From NCBI GenBank assembly GCA_012959995.1, contig DUCC01000036.1:1-52271 (forward strand): DNA of 52,271 bases, given 5' to 3'. Of the stretch, positions 31,969 to 40,381 are shown in pieces (the stretch's first letter is position 1; the number at the start of each line of letters is the position of its first letter). The notes below the pieces were generated by a model. It saw only the letters and a program-made list of their open reading frames with translations. It did not search any database and was not told where the DNA came from. The position numbers were made by a program, and so were the translations under genes. This DNA is from Acidimicrobiia bacterium (lineage in GTDB: Bacteria > Actinomycetota > Acidimicrobiia > Acidimicrobiales > MedAcidi-G1).

Positions 31969-32844
31969 ATGGAGACACGACGGTTGGGACGTACCGGGCA
32001 CCACAGCAGTTTGGCGGTGTTGGGTGGGGCGGCTTTCGCTCTTGACACGCCAGAAACTGCGGAGCCATTATTTCAAGAAGCTTTAGCGTGCGGCCTCAAC
32101 CATTTAGATATTGCTCCGGGCTACCGCAATGCCGAACGGGCCATTGGGCCGCATTTACCGGCGGTACGGGATCAACTTTTTGTGGCTGCTAAAACAGCCG
32201 AAACCGAACGAGATTGGGCTCTTTCTCGATTGGAAAAAACGCTGACTCGTTTACAGGTTGACCACCTTGACCTTTACCAAGCCCATGGGGTGACCTCGCT
32301 GGAAGAACTCGACCGCCGGGACGAAGCCTTTCAAGTGATTCTTGAAGCCCGCGACCAAGGGCTTATTCGTTTTGTGGGCATCACCGGCCATGACCTAGGC
32401 ACCCCCAAAGCCCAGCAAGCAGCGGTAGAACGCTACGACCTTGACACGGTGATGTTTCCGCTTAACGCTCACCTATGGGCCAACCACACTTACCGGGCCG
32501 ATGCCGAAGCGCTTCTTGAGACCTGCGCCCAGCGAGACGTGGGGGTCATGATTATCAAAGCCACCGCTTGGCGCCCTTGGGGCGACCGTAAACCTGATGC
32601 CTTGAGTTGGTACGAACCTCATCGCACGCCAGAAGGCATTCAAAATAGTGTGAACTTTGCTTTGTCGGTACCGGGGGTGCATGCTTTTTGTACCCCAAGC
32701 GACCCCACGGCCGCCCAACAGTCTTTTGCCGCCGCCCAAGCATTTACTCCGCTAAGTCAAGACCGTCTTAATCAAACAACCCCCGCCGACACCAGCGGCG
32801 ATATTTTTCCTCTCGCCGATTTAGCGGTGTCAGCATGGAGTTAA
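31969..32844 (+). CDS. Aldo/keto reductase family oxidoreductase
   Basis: A 291-aa (beta/alpha)8 protein. It starts METRRLGRTGHHSSL, the usual AKR opening. NHLDIAPGYRNAERAIG holds the catalytic Asp and Tyr, AAKTAE the active-site Lys, and DLYQAHGV the His. The cofactor is expected to be NADPH. The substrate is unknown. CAQRDVGVMIIKATAWRPWG resembles the AKR group whose members sometimes carry C-terminal Fe-S motifs, but none is present here. It precedes cdd by about 50 bp. Confidence 0.88.
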   Translation: METRRLGRTGHHSSLAVLGGAAFALDTPETAEPLFQEALACGLNHLDIAPGYRNAERAIGPHLPAVRDQLFVAAKTAETERDWALSRLEKTLTRLQVDHLDLYQAHGVTSLEELDRRDEAFQVILEARDQGLIRFVGITGHDLGTPKAQQAAVERYDLDTVMFPLNAHLWANHTYRADAEALLETCAQRDVGVMIIKATAWRPWGDRKPDALSWYEPHRTPEGIQNSVNFALSVPGVHAFCTPSDPTAAQQSFAAAQAFTPLSQDRLNQTTPADTSGDIFPLADLAVSAWS

Positions 32845-32891
32845 TGCCACTAGGATGACTCTCCCTCTTGACCGAAGAATGGATTCGACCC

Positions 32892-33296
32892 ATGACCACT
32901 ATTGACTGGCCTGCCTTACGTGCTGCCGCAGCCCAAGCCGCCCAACAGGCTTACGCCCCTTATTCGGAGTTTGCGGTCGGGGCCGCTGGCCTGGTCGACG
33001 ATGGGCGTCTGGTAACCGGCTGCAATGTAGAAAACGCTTCCTACGGACTGACCTTGTGTGCCGAATGCGGACTGGTCTCTGATTTGCATCGCACGGGTGG
33101 CGGGCAGTTGGTAGCCGCGGTAGCCACCAACCCCGCTGGCCAACCCTTGGCTCCTTGCGGACGTTGCCGCCAGTTGCTGCTCGAAGCGGGAGGCGAAGAA
33201 CTCATGGTGGATGGCCCGGGCGGACCCAAAAATATTTTGGAACTCCTTGCCGACCCTTTCATCCCTCAAGATTTAAACACTTCAAACAATTCGTAG
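32892..33296 (+). CDS. cdd: Cytidine deaminase
   Basis: A 134-aa zinc enzyme deaminating cytidine and deoxycytidine to uridine and deoxyuridine. It shows AYAPYSEFAVGAAG, GCNVENASYGLTLCAECG (Cys ligand and catalytic Glu in C-A-E) and APCGRCRQLL (the P-C-x2-C pair of ligands). I chose ATG 32892; an in-frame TTG at 32868 would add eight residues. It begins the pyrimidine part of the nucleoside-use block and is followed 9 bp later by deoA. Confidence 0.93.
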   Translation: MTTIDWPALRAAAAQAAQQAYAPYSEFAVGAAGLVDDGRLVTGCNVENASYGLTLCAECGLVSDLHRTGGGQLVAAVATNPAGQPLAPCGRCRQLLLEAGGEELMVDGPGGPKNILELLADPFIPQDLNTSNNS

Positions 33297-33305
33297 GCGG
33301 AAACC

Positions 33306-34586
33306 ATGGACGTAGTTGACATCATCATTGCTAAACGGGACGGGCATCGTTTAAGCGACCAGCAAATTGAGTGGTTTATTAGCAACTATGCCCAAGGCGA
33401 AACCATTGCCGACGAACAAGCGGCGGCTCTCGCTATGGCTATTTATTTTCAAGGCATGGAACCCGATGAACTCAGCGTGTGGACTCGGGCCATGATCAAC
33501 TCTGGGGCGTCTTTACAACTCGGCGACTTAGGCCGACCTACGGTAGACAAACACTCCACTGGCGGGGTGGGCGACAAAGTTTCGTTAATCCTGGTGCCAC
33601 TGGTCGCCGCTTGCGGGGCCGCCGTACCTCAGTTATCTGGCCGCGGTTTGGGACACACTGGGGGCACGCTCGACAAAATGGAAGCCATTAGCGGTTGGCG
33701 GGCTTCGCTTTCTCTTGAAGAAATGGTCACCCAACTGCGTGAAGTCGGCGGCATCATTGCCGGAGCCACCAGCGACCTCAACCCCGTTGATCGGCGTCTT
33801 TACGCTTTGCGTGACGTCACCGGCACGGTGAGTTCTATTCCGCTCATCGCCAGTTCTATCATGTCGAAAAAAATTGCTGAAGGTACCGGCGCTCTGGTAC
33901 TGGACGTCAAGGTGGGTGCCGGGGCTTTTCTGCCCGAGGTTGAACGAGGCCGCCAAGTGGCTGAAGCCATGGTGGCCCTCGGCGAAGATCACGGGGTGCG
34001 TACCGTGGCTTTGCTCACCGATATGGAAACCGTATTGGGGCGAGCGGCCGGCAATGCACTAGAAGTCACCGAATCCTTGGAGATACTGGCCGGTGGCGGC
34101 CCATCCGACGTTATCGAAATCACCGTTGCTTTAGCCCGAGAAATGCTGGCCTTAGTAGACATTGACATTGACCCAGCCGAGGTGTTGGCCTCCGGTGCGG
34201 CATTAGAAGTGTTTGAGCAAATGGTTTCTGCCCAAGGAGGCGACTTGAGCGCTGGTTTGCCGGTCGCTGAGCATCAGCAGCAAGTAGTCGCCCAAGAATC
34301 GGGTTATTTGAGCCGTTTAGATTGCCGCAGCGTTGGGGTAGCGGCGTGGCGTCTGGGGGCCGGCCGGGCCCGCAAAGAAGACCCCGTTAGCCCCACCGCT
34401 GGCGTCATGTGTTTAGCTAAGCCTGGCGACAAAGTAGAAGCCGGCCAACCCTTGTTAGAACTTCACAGCGACGATGCTGACCGTTTTGACCCGGCACTCG
34501 CTGCTTTGGAGGGAGCCCTCAGTATCAGCGAAAATGCTCCAGCGGTTCGTCCCCTCATTGTGGACCGCATCGCCAAAGAAGGCTAA
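33306..34586 (+). CDS. deoA: Thymidine/pyrimidine-nucleoside phosphorylase
   Basis: A 426-aa class II nucleoside phosphorylase splitting thymidine, deoxyuridine or uridine with phosphate to base and (deoxy)ribose-1-phosphate. It shows DIIIAKRDGHRLS, DKHSTGGVGDKVSL, SGRGLGHTGGTLDKMEAI and SSIMSKKIAEGTGALVLDVKVGAGAF, then the C-terminal alpha/beta domain. Length is typical. It lies one base from the convergent ALDH-like gene and pairs with cdd. Confidence 0.95.
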   Translation: MDVVDIIIAKRDGHRLSDQQIEWFISNYAQGETIADEQAAALAMAIYFQGMEPDELSVWTRAMINSGASLQLGDLGRPTVDKHSTGGVGDKVSLILVPLVAACGAAVPQLSGRGLGHTGGTLDKMEAISGWRASLSLEEMVTQLREVGGIIAGATSDLNPVDRRLYALRDVTGTVSSIPLIASSIMSKKIAEGTGALVLDVKVGAGAFLPEVERGRQVAEAMVALGEDHGVRTVALLTDMETVLGRAAGNALEVTESLEILAGGGPSDVIEITVALAREMLALVDIDIDPAEVLASGAALEVFEQMVSAQGGDLSAGLPVAEHQQQVVAQESGYLSRLDCRSVGVAAWRLGAGRARKEDPVSPTAGVMCLAKPGDKVEAGQPLLELHSDDADRFDPALAALEGALSISENAPAVRPLIVDRIAKEG

Positions 34587-35432
34587 CTACTTGCCTATAG
34601 GGTGCCAGACCGTTTTCATCTCTAAGAAATCGGCAATGGCGTAAGGGCTTTCCGCTACCGGGTCGCCCCACACGGTGCGTTTCACGTTGACTGCTGCTGC
34701 TTCCAAAACCTCAGGGTCGAGGTCTTCGGGGGCCCCGGTGAGATCCACGGCGTTGATGTCGAGGTGGCCCATCATCCACGGCAACAGTTCATTTTTTTGA
34801 CCGGTCAACAAGTTGACCACTCCCCCCGGCAAGTCAGAAGTGGCCAGCACTTCAGCCAAGGTGATAGCCACCAAAGAGGCCGGGCCTTCAATAACTGCGA
34901 CGGCGGTGTTGCCGCTCACAATGATGGGAGCCAAACGAGAAACCAAACCCAGCAAAGCAGGCTGATCGGGAGCCATAACCCCCACTACCCCGGTGGGTTC
35001 TGGGAAAGTGAAGTTGAAATACGGGCCAGAAACCGGGTTCACGGTGCCCAACACGTGGTGGGTTTTGTCGGCCCACCCGGCATACCAAACCCAGCGGTCA
35101 ATGGCTTGGTCTACTTGTTTGCTGGCCGCTTTTGGGGTCACCCCTATTTGGCGCAACACCGACACAAACTCGGGGCGCCGGGCTTCCATCATTTCGGCGG
35201 CCCGGTAAAGAATCTGCCCACGGTTGTAGGCGGTGCGACCTGCCCACGATTCTTGAGCTCCTCGGGCGGCCCGTACTGCTTCACGCAGATCTTTACGCGA
35301 AGCCTGCGAAGCGTTGGCCAACAGGGCGCCCTTGGCGTCACGCACGGCAAAGGTGCGGCCGGACTCCGAGCGAGGAAATGCCCCACCAATAAAGAGTTTG
35401 AATGTTTTGTCTACCGGAAGATGCTCGTTCAT
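34587..35432 (-). CDS. Half-length aldehyde-dehydrogenase-like protein without catalytic domain
   Basis: A 281-aa protein matching only the N-terminal NAD-binding half of ALDHs (KLFIGGAFPRSESG, NRGQILYRAAEMMEAR, GVVGVMAPDQPALLG, AEVLATSDLPGGVVNLLTG). It lacks the catalytic Cys and Glu segments and ends cleanly at WHPIGK. The frame is intact and coupled by 4 nt to the full ALDH upstream, which argues for a kept gene. A partner subunit or regulator of that enzyme is likely. Confidence 0.8.
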   Translation of the reverse strand: MNEHLPVDKTFKLFIGGAFPRSESGRTFAVRDAKGALLANASQASRKDLREAVRAARGAQESWAGRTAYNRGQILYRAAEMMEARRPEFVSVLRQIGVTPKAASKQVDQAIDRWVWYAGWADKTHHVLGTVNPVSGPYFNFTFPEPTGVVGVMAPDQPALLGLVSRLAPIIVSGNTAVAVIEGPASLVAITLAEVLATSDLPGGVVNLLTGQKNELLPWMMGHLDINAVDLTGAPEDLDPEVLEAAAVNVKRTVWGDPVAESPYAIADFLEMKTVWHPIGK

Positions 35433-36895
35433 GACCGACCTCCGGTATCGGTGCGTACATAGGCTGAAAGCCCCTGCATGCCACCTTCTCGACCGAAGCC
35501 GCTTTCTTTGTAACCGCCAAAGGGGCTGGCGGGATCAAACTGGTTGTAGGTGTTGGCCCACACCACCCCGGCATTGAGGCGGTCGGCCATCCAAAGAATT
35601 TTGGAACCTTTTTCGGTCCAAACGCCGGCCGACAAACCAAACGGGGTGTTGTTGGCTTTTTGTAGCGCTTCGTCAGCGGTGCGGAAGGTTTGCACCGACA
35701 GCACCGGGCCAAAAATCTCTTCTTGAGCAATACGGTGACTTTGTTGCACCCCAGTGAAAATTGTTGGGGCGAACCAGAAGCCTTTTTTGTTCAAAGTACA
35801 TTCAGGTTGGTACATTTCTGCACCTTCGCTCACCCCAACCTTTACGAGGTCGGCGATGCGCCCCAGTTGGGCCGCCGAGTTAATGGCCCCCACATCAGTA
35901 TTTTTGTCCAGCGGATTACCGACCCGCAGCAAGTCAACGCGACGTTTAAGTTTTTCAATAAACATGTCGGCGATGGACTCTTGGACCAGCAACCGTGACC
36001 CGGCACAGCACACGTGACCTTGGTTAAAGAAGATGCCTTTTACGACACCTTCTACCGCTTGGTCGATGGCGGCATCGTCGAAGACAATGTGGGCTGCTTT
36101 CCCACCCAGTTCCAAAGTAAGCGGCAAGCGGCGAGCGGCGGCGGCTCGTTGAATCATTTTGCCTACCCCGGTGGACCCCGTAAAAGCCAGTTTGTCTACA
36201 TCTGGGTGGTCTACCAAGGCTTGGCCGGTGGCGCCGGCGCCGGTCACGATGTTTACTACCCCGGGAGGCAAGTCAACGTCTTGGAGCACCTCAGCCAACA
36301 GCAAAGCGGTGAGTGGGGTAGTTTCGGCGGGTTTGAATACCACGGTGTTACCGGTGGCTAAAGCGGGAGCCAACTTCCAGGCGGCCATCATCATGGGGAA
36401 GTTCCAGGGGGTTATTTGACCCACCACCCCGTGCGAGGTGACCTTTCGCCCGGGAAAAGCGTAGTCCAATTTGTCGGCCCAACCGGCATGATAAAAGAAA
36501 TGCGCCGCCGCTTGGGGCAAGTCGAAATCACGGCTTTCGGTGATGGGTTTCCCGCCGTCAAGGGTTTCGAGCACCGCAAATTCTCGGGCTCGTTCTTGTA
36601 GTTGGCGGGCGATGCGGTACAGGTAGCGGGCTCGTTGGCGGCCCGGCATGTCTCGCCAAGTGGTTTCGTAAGCGTGGCGTGCTGCTTTGACCGCTTTGTT
36701 TACATCTGCTTTTGAGGCCTCGGCAACGTCAGCCAAGTGGGCTTCGGTCGCTGGGTTGATGGTGGCGAAGGTTTTGCCGCCCCGAGCTTTAACGAACTCA
36801 CCGTTAACGAACAAACCGTATTGTTTGGCAATGTTGACTACCGCCGTTGATTCAAGAGCCGGAGCGTAATCTAAGTCAAATTTTTCTGTGGTCAT
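35429..36895 (-). CDS. NAD(P)-dependent aldehyde dehydrogenase
   Basis: A 488-aa complete ALDH: TPWNFPMMMAAWKLAPALATGN, the NAD motif FTGSTGVGK, general base Glu262 in LELGGKAA and catalytic Cys296 in GHVCCAGSR, then EEIFGPVLSVQTF and PFGGYKESGFGREGG. Position between deoC and the half-ALDH suggests it oxidises the acetaldehyde released by deoxyribose-5-phosphate aldolase to acetate. That substrate is inferred from context. Confidence 0.92.
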   Translation of the reverse strand: MTTEKFDLDYAPALESTAVVNIAKQYGLFVNGEFVKARGGKTFATINPATEAHLADVAEASKADVNKAVKAARHAYETTWRDMPGRQRARYLYRIARQLQERAREFAVLETLDGGKPITESRDFDLPQAAAHFFYHAGWADKLDYAFPGRKVTSHGVVGQITPWNFPMMMAAWKLAPALATGNTVVFKPAETTPLTALLLAEVLQDVDLPPGVVNIVTGAGATGQALVDHPDVDKLAFTGSTGVGKMIQRAAAARRLPLTLELGGKAAHIVFDDAAIDQAVEGVVKGIFFNQGHVCCAGSRLLVQESIADMFIEKLKRRVDLLRVGNPLDKNTDVGAINSAAQLGRIADLVKVGVSEGAEMYQPECTLNKKGFWFAPTIFTGVQQSHRIAQEEIFGPVLSVQTFRTADEALQKANNTPFGLSAGVWTEKGSKILWMADRLNAGVVWANTYNQFDPASPFGGYKESGFGREGGMQGLSAYVRTDTGGRS

Positions 36896-36897
36896 GA

Positions 36898-37806
36898 TTA
36901 ATCCACCGTCACGTAGTCGGGGCCGGAGTATCGGCCGGTATCAAGTTTGCCCAGTTGCTGCAGCACATCATTAAGCAGGCTGGAAGCTCCTAAACGAAAA
37001 AGGTCAGGGGTGAGCCAATCGGTTCCTAAAGTTTCACCAATAACCACCAGATAATGCCAAGCCTGTTTGGCCGTACGAATACCACCCGCTGCTTTGAGCC
37101 CAATGATTTCGCCGGTTGCTTCGGCGTGGTCACGAATCGCTTCGGCCATGCACAGCACCACCGGCAAGGTAGAAGCTTTGGGGATTTTACCGGTGGAGGT
37201 TTTAATAAAGTCGGCACCGGCGGCCATTGACAACATAGAAGCGCGGCGAATCTGGTCGTAACCGCCGAGTTCTCCGGTTTCTAAAATCACCTTTAGGTGA
37301 GCGTCACCGCAGGCTTCTTTAGCGGCCGCTACTTCGTCCATAACTAAGTTGTAGTCACCAGTAAGGAACGCTGACCGGTTTAATACGATGTCGATTTCGT
37401 GGGCACCGCGAGCCACGGCATCAGAAATATCATCAAGGCGAACGCTTAGCCGAGAGAGCCCGCTGGGGAACGCCCCAGCCACGCTGGCTACCTTGACTCC
37501 GGTACCTGCGGTAGCCGCTACGGCGTAATCCACCATTTCGGGGTACACACAAACCGCCGCTACCGGCGGCACAGCCAAGTTTGTTGGGTCGGGTCGAATG
37601 GCTTTTTGACACAAGGAAGCCACCTTGCCCGGGGTATCGGCCCCTTCTAAGGTGGTTAAGTCCATACAGCGAATACTCAGGTGCAGGGCCGCTCGTTTGC
37701 TGGTCGTTTTAATTGACCGGGTGGTGAGAGACTTTGCTCGGGCTTCTAGAGCCACCTGGTCAACCGAGGTCGCCAAAGACAGAGGTTTATCGGTTGTACA
37801 CGCCAT
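36898..37806 (-). CDS. deoC: Deoxyribose-phosphate aldolase
   Basis: A 302-aa class I aldolase cleaving 2-deoxyribose-5-phosphate to acetaldehyde and glyceraldehyde-3-phosphate. The Schiff-base lysine is Lys202 in DFIKTSTGK, and the second essential lysine is Lys238 in GLKAAGGIRTAKQA. HEIDIVLNRSAFLTGD and LKVILETGEL are also diagnostic. The first 45 residues extend beyond the E. coli enzyme, as in other long DeoC proteins. It lies 2 bp from the mutase gene and the ALDH gene on either side. Confidence 0.95.
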   Translation of the reverse strand: MACTTDKPLSLATSVDQVALEARAKSLTTRSIKTTSKRAALHLSIRCMDLTTLEGADTPGKVASLCQKAIRPDPTNLAVPPVAAVCVYPEMVDYAVAATAGTGVKVASVAGAFPSGLSRLSVRLDDISDAVARGAHEIDIVLNRSAFLTGDYNLVMDEVAAAKEACGDAHLKVILETGELGGYDQIRRASMLSMAAGADFIKTSTGKIPKASTLPVVLCMAEAIRDHAEATGEIIGLKAAGGIRTAKQAWHYLVVIGETLGTDWLTPDLFRLGASSLLNDVLQQLGKLDTGRYSGPDYVTVD

Positions 37807-37808
37807 GG

Positions 37809-39491
37809 TTAACAGTCTGGCCTTTCATCCGGAGATTCACCACTTAATAAGCCACTGGCCGCCGACAAAAGAGCCGACAAGGCTTGGTCGGCGCTTGCTT
37901 CGGCTGATTTAGCCTTACCAGCGGCGACGGGTTCAATCACCTCGCCATAGATTTTCAACAACGGTTCGGTACCACTGGGGCGTATAACCAAACGGGCCCC
38001 CTCCATGGTCAAAGCCAAAGCGTTGGTGGGGGCCAAACCATTGACCCCGGTGGCATAATCTACAAGCTCGGTTATCGGTCGGTTAGCTAAAGTTTTTGGT
38101 GGCCCACTCCGTACCGTTTGCAGTAAACCAGCCATTATTTCCTCACCTTCGTGGCCAGAAAAGCGTCGGGTTACTTGGCCGGTGCGGTGCACCCCGTGGC
38201 GTTCCCACAAAGCATGCAGCAAGTCGACCACGGTGCGGCCATGGTCAGCTGCCTGGCTGGCCATTTCGGCAAATATCAAAGCGGCAGTAATCCCGTCTTT
38301 GTCTCGCACTTGGTCACCGATGGCGAAACCTAAGGCTTCTTCGTAGCCAAAAACAAAACGCAGGTCGGGGTTGGCTAACCCGGGGCGCACGATCCATTTG
38401 AACCCGGTCAAAGTTTCGGCGTAATGCACTCCATGGTGGGCAGCGATAGCGGCCAGCAGACGAGACGACACCACGGTGGTCGCCACCAAACGGTCTGCTC
38501 CTTGGCCTTTGCTTAACACGTGTTCGGCCAGCAATGCCCCTATTTCGTTGCCGGTAAATACTCGCCATCCAGAATCTTGCGGCACTCCAGCAATAAGCCG
38601 ATCAGCATCGGGGTCGTTGGCCAACAACAAGTCGGCCTGTTCATCTTGGGCTAAAGCTAAGGCCAGGTCTAAGGTGCCGGGCACTTCGGGGTTGGGGAAC
38701 TCCACGGTAGAAAAGTCGGGGTCGGGGTCGGCTTGTTGGGCCACCACCATCGGGGCTGCAAAACCGGCCGACGCAAAAGCAGCTTCTAGGGTTACTCGGC
38801 CTACCCCATGGACTGGGGTATAAACCACCGAAAGGTTGGCGGCACTATTTTGCGCTACTCCCCCAGCGGCGTAAGCCACGTAGGCCGCACTAAGCGCACC
38901 AGCATCTCGGAAAATCAACGCATGGTCTTCGTTGGCTAAGGCGACGTCTGGTGTCAGAGCATCGAGGTGGGCTGAGATTTCAGCATCAATCGGGGTGTTT
39001 ATTTGCGCCCCATCGGCCCAATACACCTTGTAGCCGTTGTCTTGGCGAGGGTTGTGGCTGGCCGTGACCATGATGCCGGCGTCGGCCTTGAGGTGCCGCA
39101 CCGAAAAAGCCAGCACCGGGGTGGGGAGCGCTTCGGGCAGCAAACAACTACGGATACCTAAGGCGGCCAACACTCGGGCGGAATCCTCAGCAAACACTTC
39201 GCTTTTGTGTCGAGCGTCGTAGCCGATAACTACCAGTGGGTCGGCGTGTTCTTCTAACAAACGCTGGCCGATAGCCGCTGCGGTCATGCGCACCAGGACC
39301 AGGTTCATGCCTTGCGGGCCGGCCGCTAAAGGGCCGCGTAAACCAGCAGTGCCAAAAGCCAGACGCCCGTTAAAGCGCTGTTCTAGGTCCGCTGCTGGGC
39401 CCGCAAAGAGCACCTTAATTTCTTCTTGGGTTTGCGGGTCGGGGTCGGCCGCCAGCCACTGTTGGGCTAAAGCCCGCACCGCATCGGTCAC
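37809..39491 (-). CDS. Phosphohexo/phosphopentomutase (alpha-D-phosphohexomutase family)
   Basis: A 560-aa four-domain mutase: GTAGLRGPLAAGP, active serine in MVTASHNPRQDNGYK (Ser145), metal loop NDPDADRL, GFKWIVRPG and the phosphate-binding IRPSGTEPLLKIYGE. The family converts sugar-1-phosphates to 6- or 5-phosphates. Between punA and deoC it most plausibly turns (deoxy)ribose-1-phosphate into the 5-phosphate, doing the job of DeoB, which is absent. It overlaps punA by 4 nt. Confidence 0.92.
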   Translation of the reverse strand: MTDAVRALAQQWLAADPDPQTQEEIKVLFAGPAADLEQRFNGRLAFGTAGLRGPLAAGPQGMNLVLVRMTAAAIGQRLLEEHADPLVVIGYDARHKSEVFAEDSARVLAALGIRSCLLPEALPTPVLAFSVRHLKADAGIMVTASHNPRQDNGYKVYWADGAQINTPIDAEISAHLDALTPDVALANEDHALIFRDAGALSAAYVAYAAGGVAQNSAANLSVVYTPVHGVGRVTLEAAFASAGFAAPMVVAQQADPDPDFSTVEFPNPEVPGTLDLALALAQDEQADLLLANDPDADRLIAGVPQDSGWRVFTGNEIGALLAEHVLSKGQGADRLVATTVVSSRLLAAIAAHHGVHYAETLTGFKWIVRPGLANPDLRFVFGYEEALGFAIGDQVRDKDGITAALIFAEMASQAADHGRTVVDLLHALWERHGVHRTGQVTRRFSGHEGEEIMAGLLQTVRSGPPKTLANRPITELVDYATGVNGLAPTNALALTMEGARLVIRPSGTEPLLKIYGEVIEPVAAGKAKSAEASADQALSALLSAASGLLSGESPDERPDC

Positions 39492-40318
39492 AGGCGTTCC
39501 AAAACCCCGCGGAGCAAAGCCACAATGCGGGGCCCGGCTTCTGCGGCGGCGTGCAGCACGTCTTCGTGGTCTACCAGTTCGTCGCTGGTGCCAGCGGCGG
39601 CGTTGGTGACCAACGAAATGCCCAGAACCTCGGCACCTAAGTGGCGAGCGGCGATGGTTTCAAGCACCGTCGACATTCCCACCAGGTCAGCGCCCCAATT
39701 GCCAATCATGCGTACTTCGGCCGGGGTTTCAAAAGCGCCGCCCAGTAAACCGGCATAAATGCCTTCGGGCAGCGAGTCGTCTACTTGGCGAGCCAAGTCA
39801 CGCAGGCGTTGCGAGTAAGCCTCGGTGAGGTCAACAAAACGAATCGGTAGATCGCCAGAAGGCGCTGGCCCGGCCATGGGCGAATCGCCGGTCAGGTTTA
39901 GTTGGTCAGATAACAACACCGGTTGCCCTACTGGCCATGCCGGGTTTAGCCCGCCGGCGGCGTTGGTCAAAATAATGGTTTGGCAGCCGGCAGCGATGGC
40001 CGTGCGTACCCCGTGAACCACCGTGGTGACCGGGTGGCCTTCGTATAAATGGGCTCGACCGCCGAGCACCAGTACTGCGTTGTTTCCTACCGCCACCGAG
40101 CGAGCCAAGTTGCGGTGACCCAACACTGTGGGGGCAGGGAAACCTGGTAAGTCCGCCAAAGCAACATCGGCCACAATGTCGCCGAGGCCATCGGCCGCTT
40201 CGGCCCATCCAGAGCCCAACACGATGGCTACGTCGTGGCGTTCTACCCCGGTTCGTAGTGCGAGTTCGACTGCTGCTTCAGCGGCCAGTTGATAGGGGTC
40301 GGTGGTTGATGTGTTCAT
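39488..40318 (-). CDS. punA: Purine nucleoside phosphorylase
   Basis: A 276-aa trimeric-type PNP: VLGSGWAEAAD, a phosphate-site His in VLGHRN, LGGRAHLYEGH, TNAAGGLNP, and the substrate region LGGAFETPAEVRMIGNWGADLVGMSTVLE. It is followed by SLVTNAAAG. It splits (deoxy)inosine and (deoxy)guanosine to base and pentose-1-phosphate. AAGGAAC precedes the ATG. First gene of the minus-strand salvage operon punA-mutase-deoC-ALDH-half-ALDH. Confidence 0.95.
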   Translation of the reverse strand: MNTSTTDPYQLAAEAAVELALRTGVERHDVAIVLGSGWAEAADGLGDIVADVALADLPGFPAPTVLGHRNLARSVAVGNNAVLVLGGRAHLYEGHPVTTVVHGVRTAIAAGCQTIILTNAAGGLNPAWPVGQPVLLSDQLNLTGDSPMAGPAPSGDLPIRFVDLTEAYSQRLRDLARQVDDSLPEGIYAGLLGGAFETPAEVRMIGNWGADLVGMSTVLETIAARHLGAEVLGISLVTNAAAGTSDELVDHEDVLHAAAEAGPRIVALLRGVLERL

Positions 40319-40381
40319 GGGTGTTCCTTATAAAAAACGTCGCCGTTAGAGAACACTGAGGGTACCGCAAAGACTGCCGGC

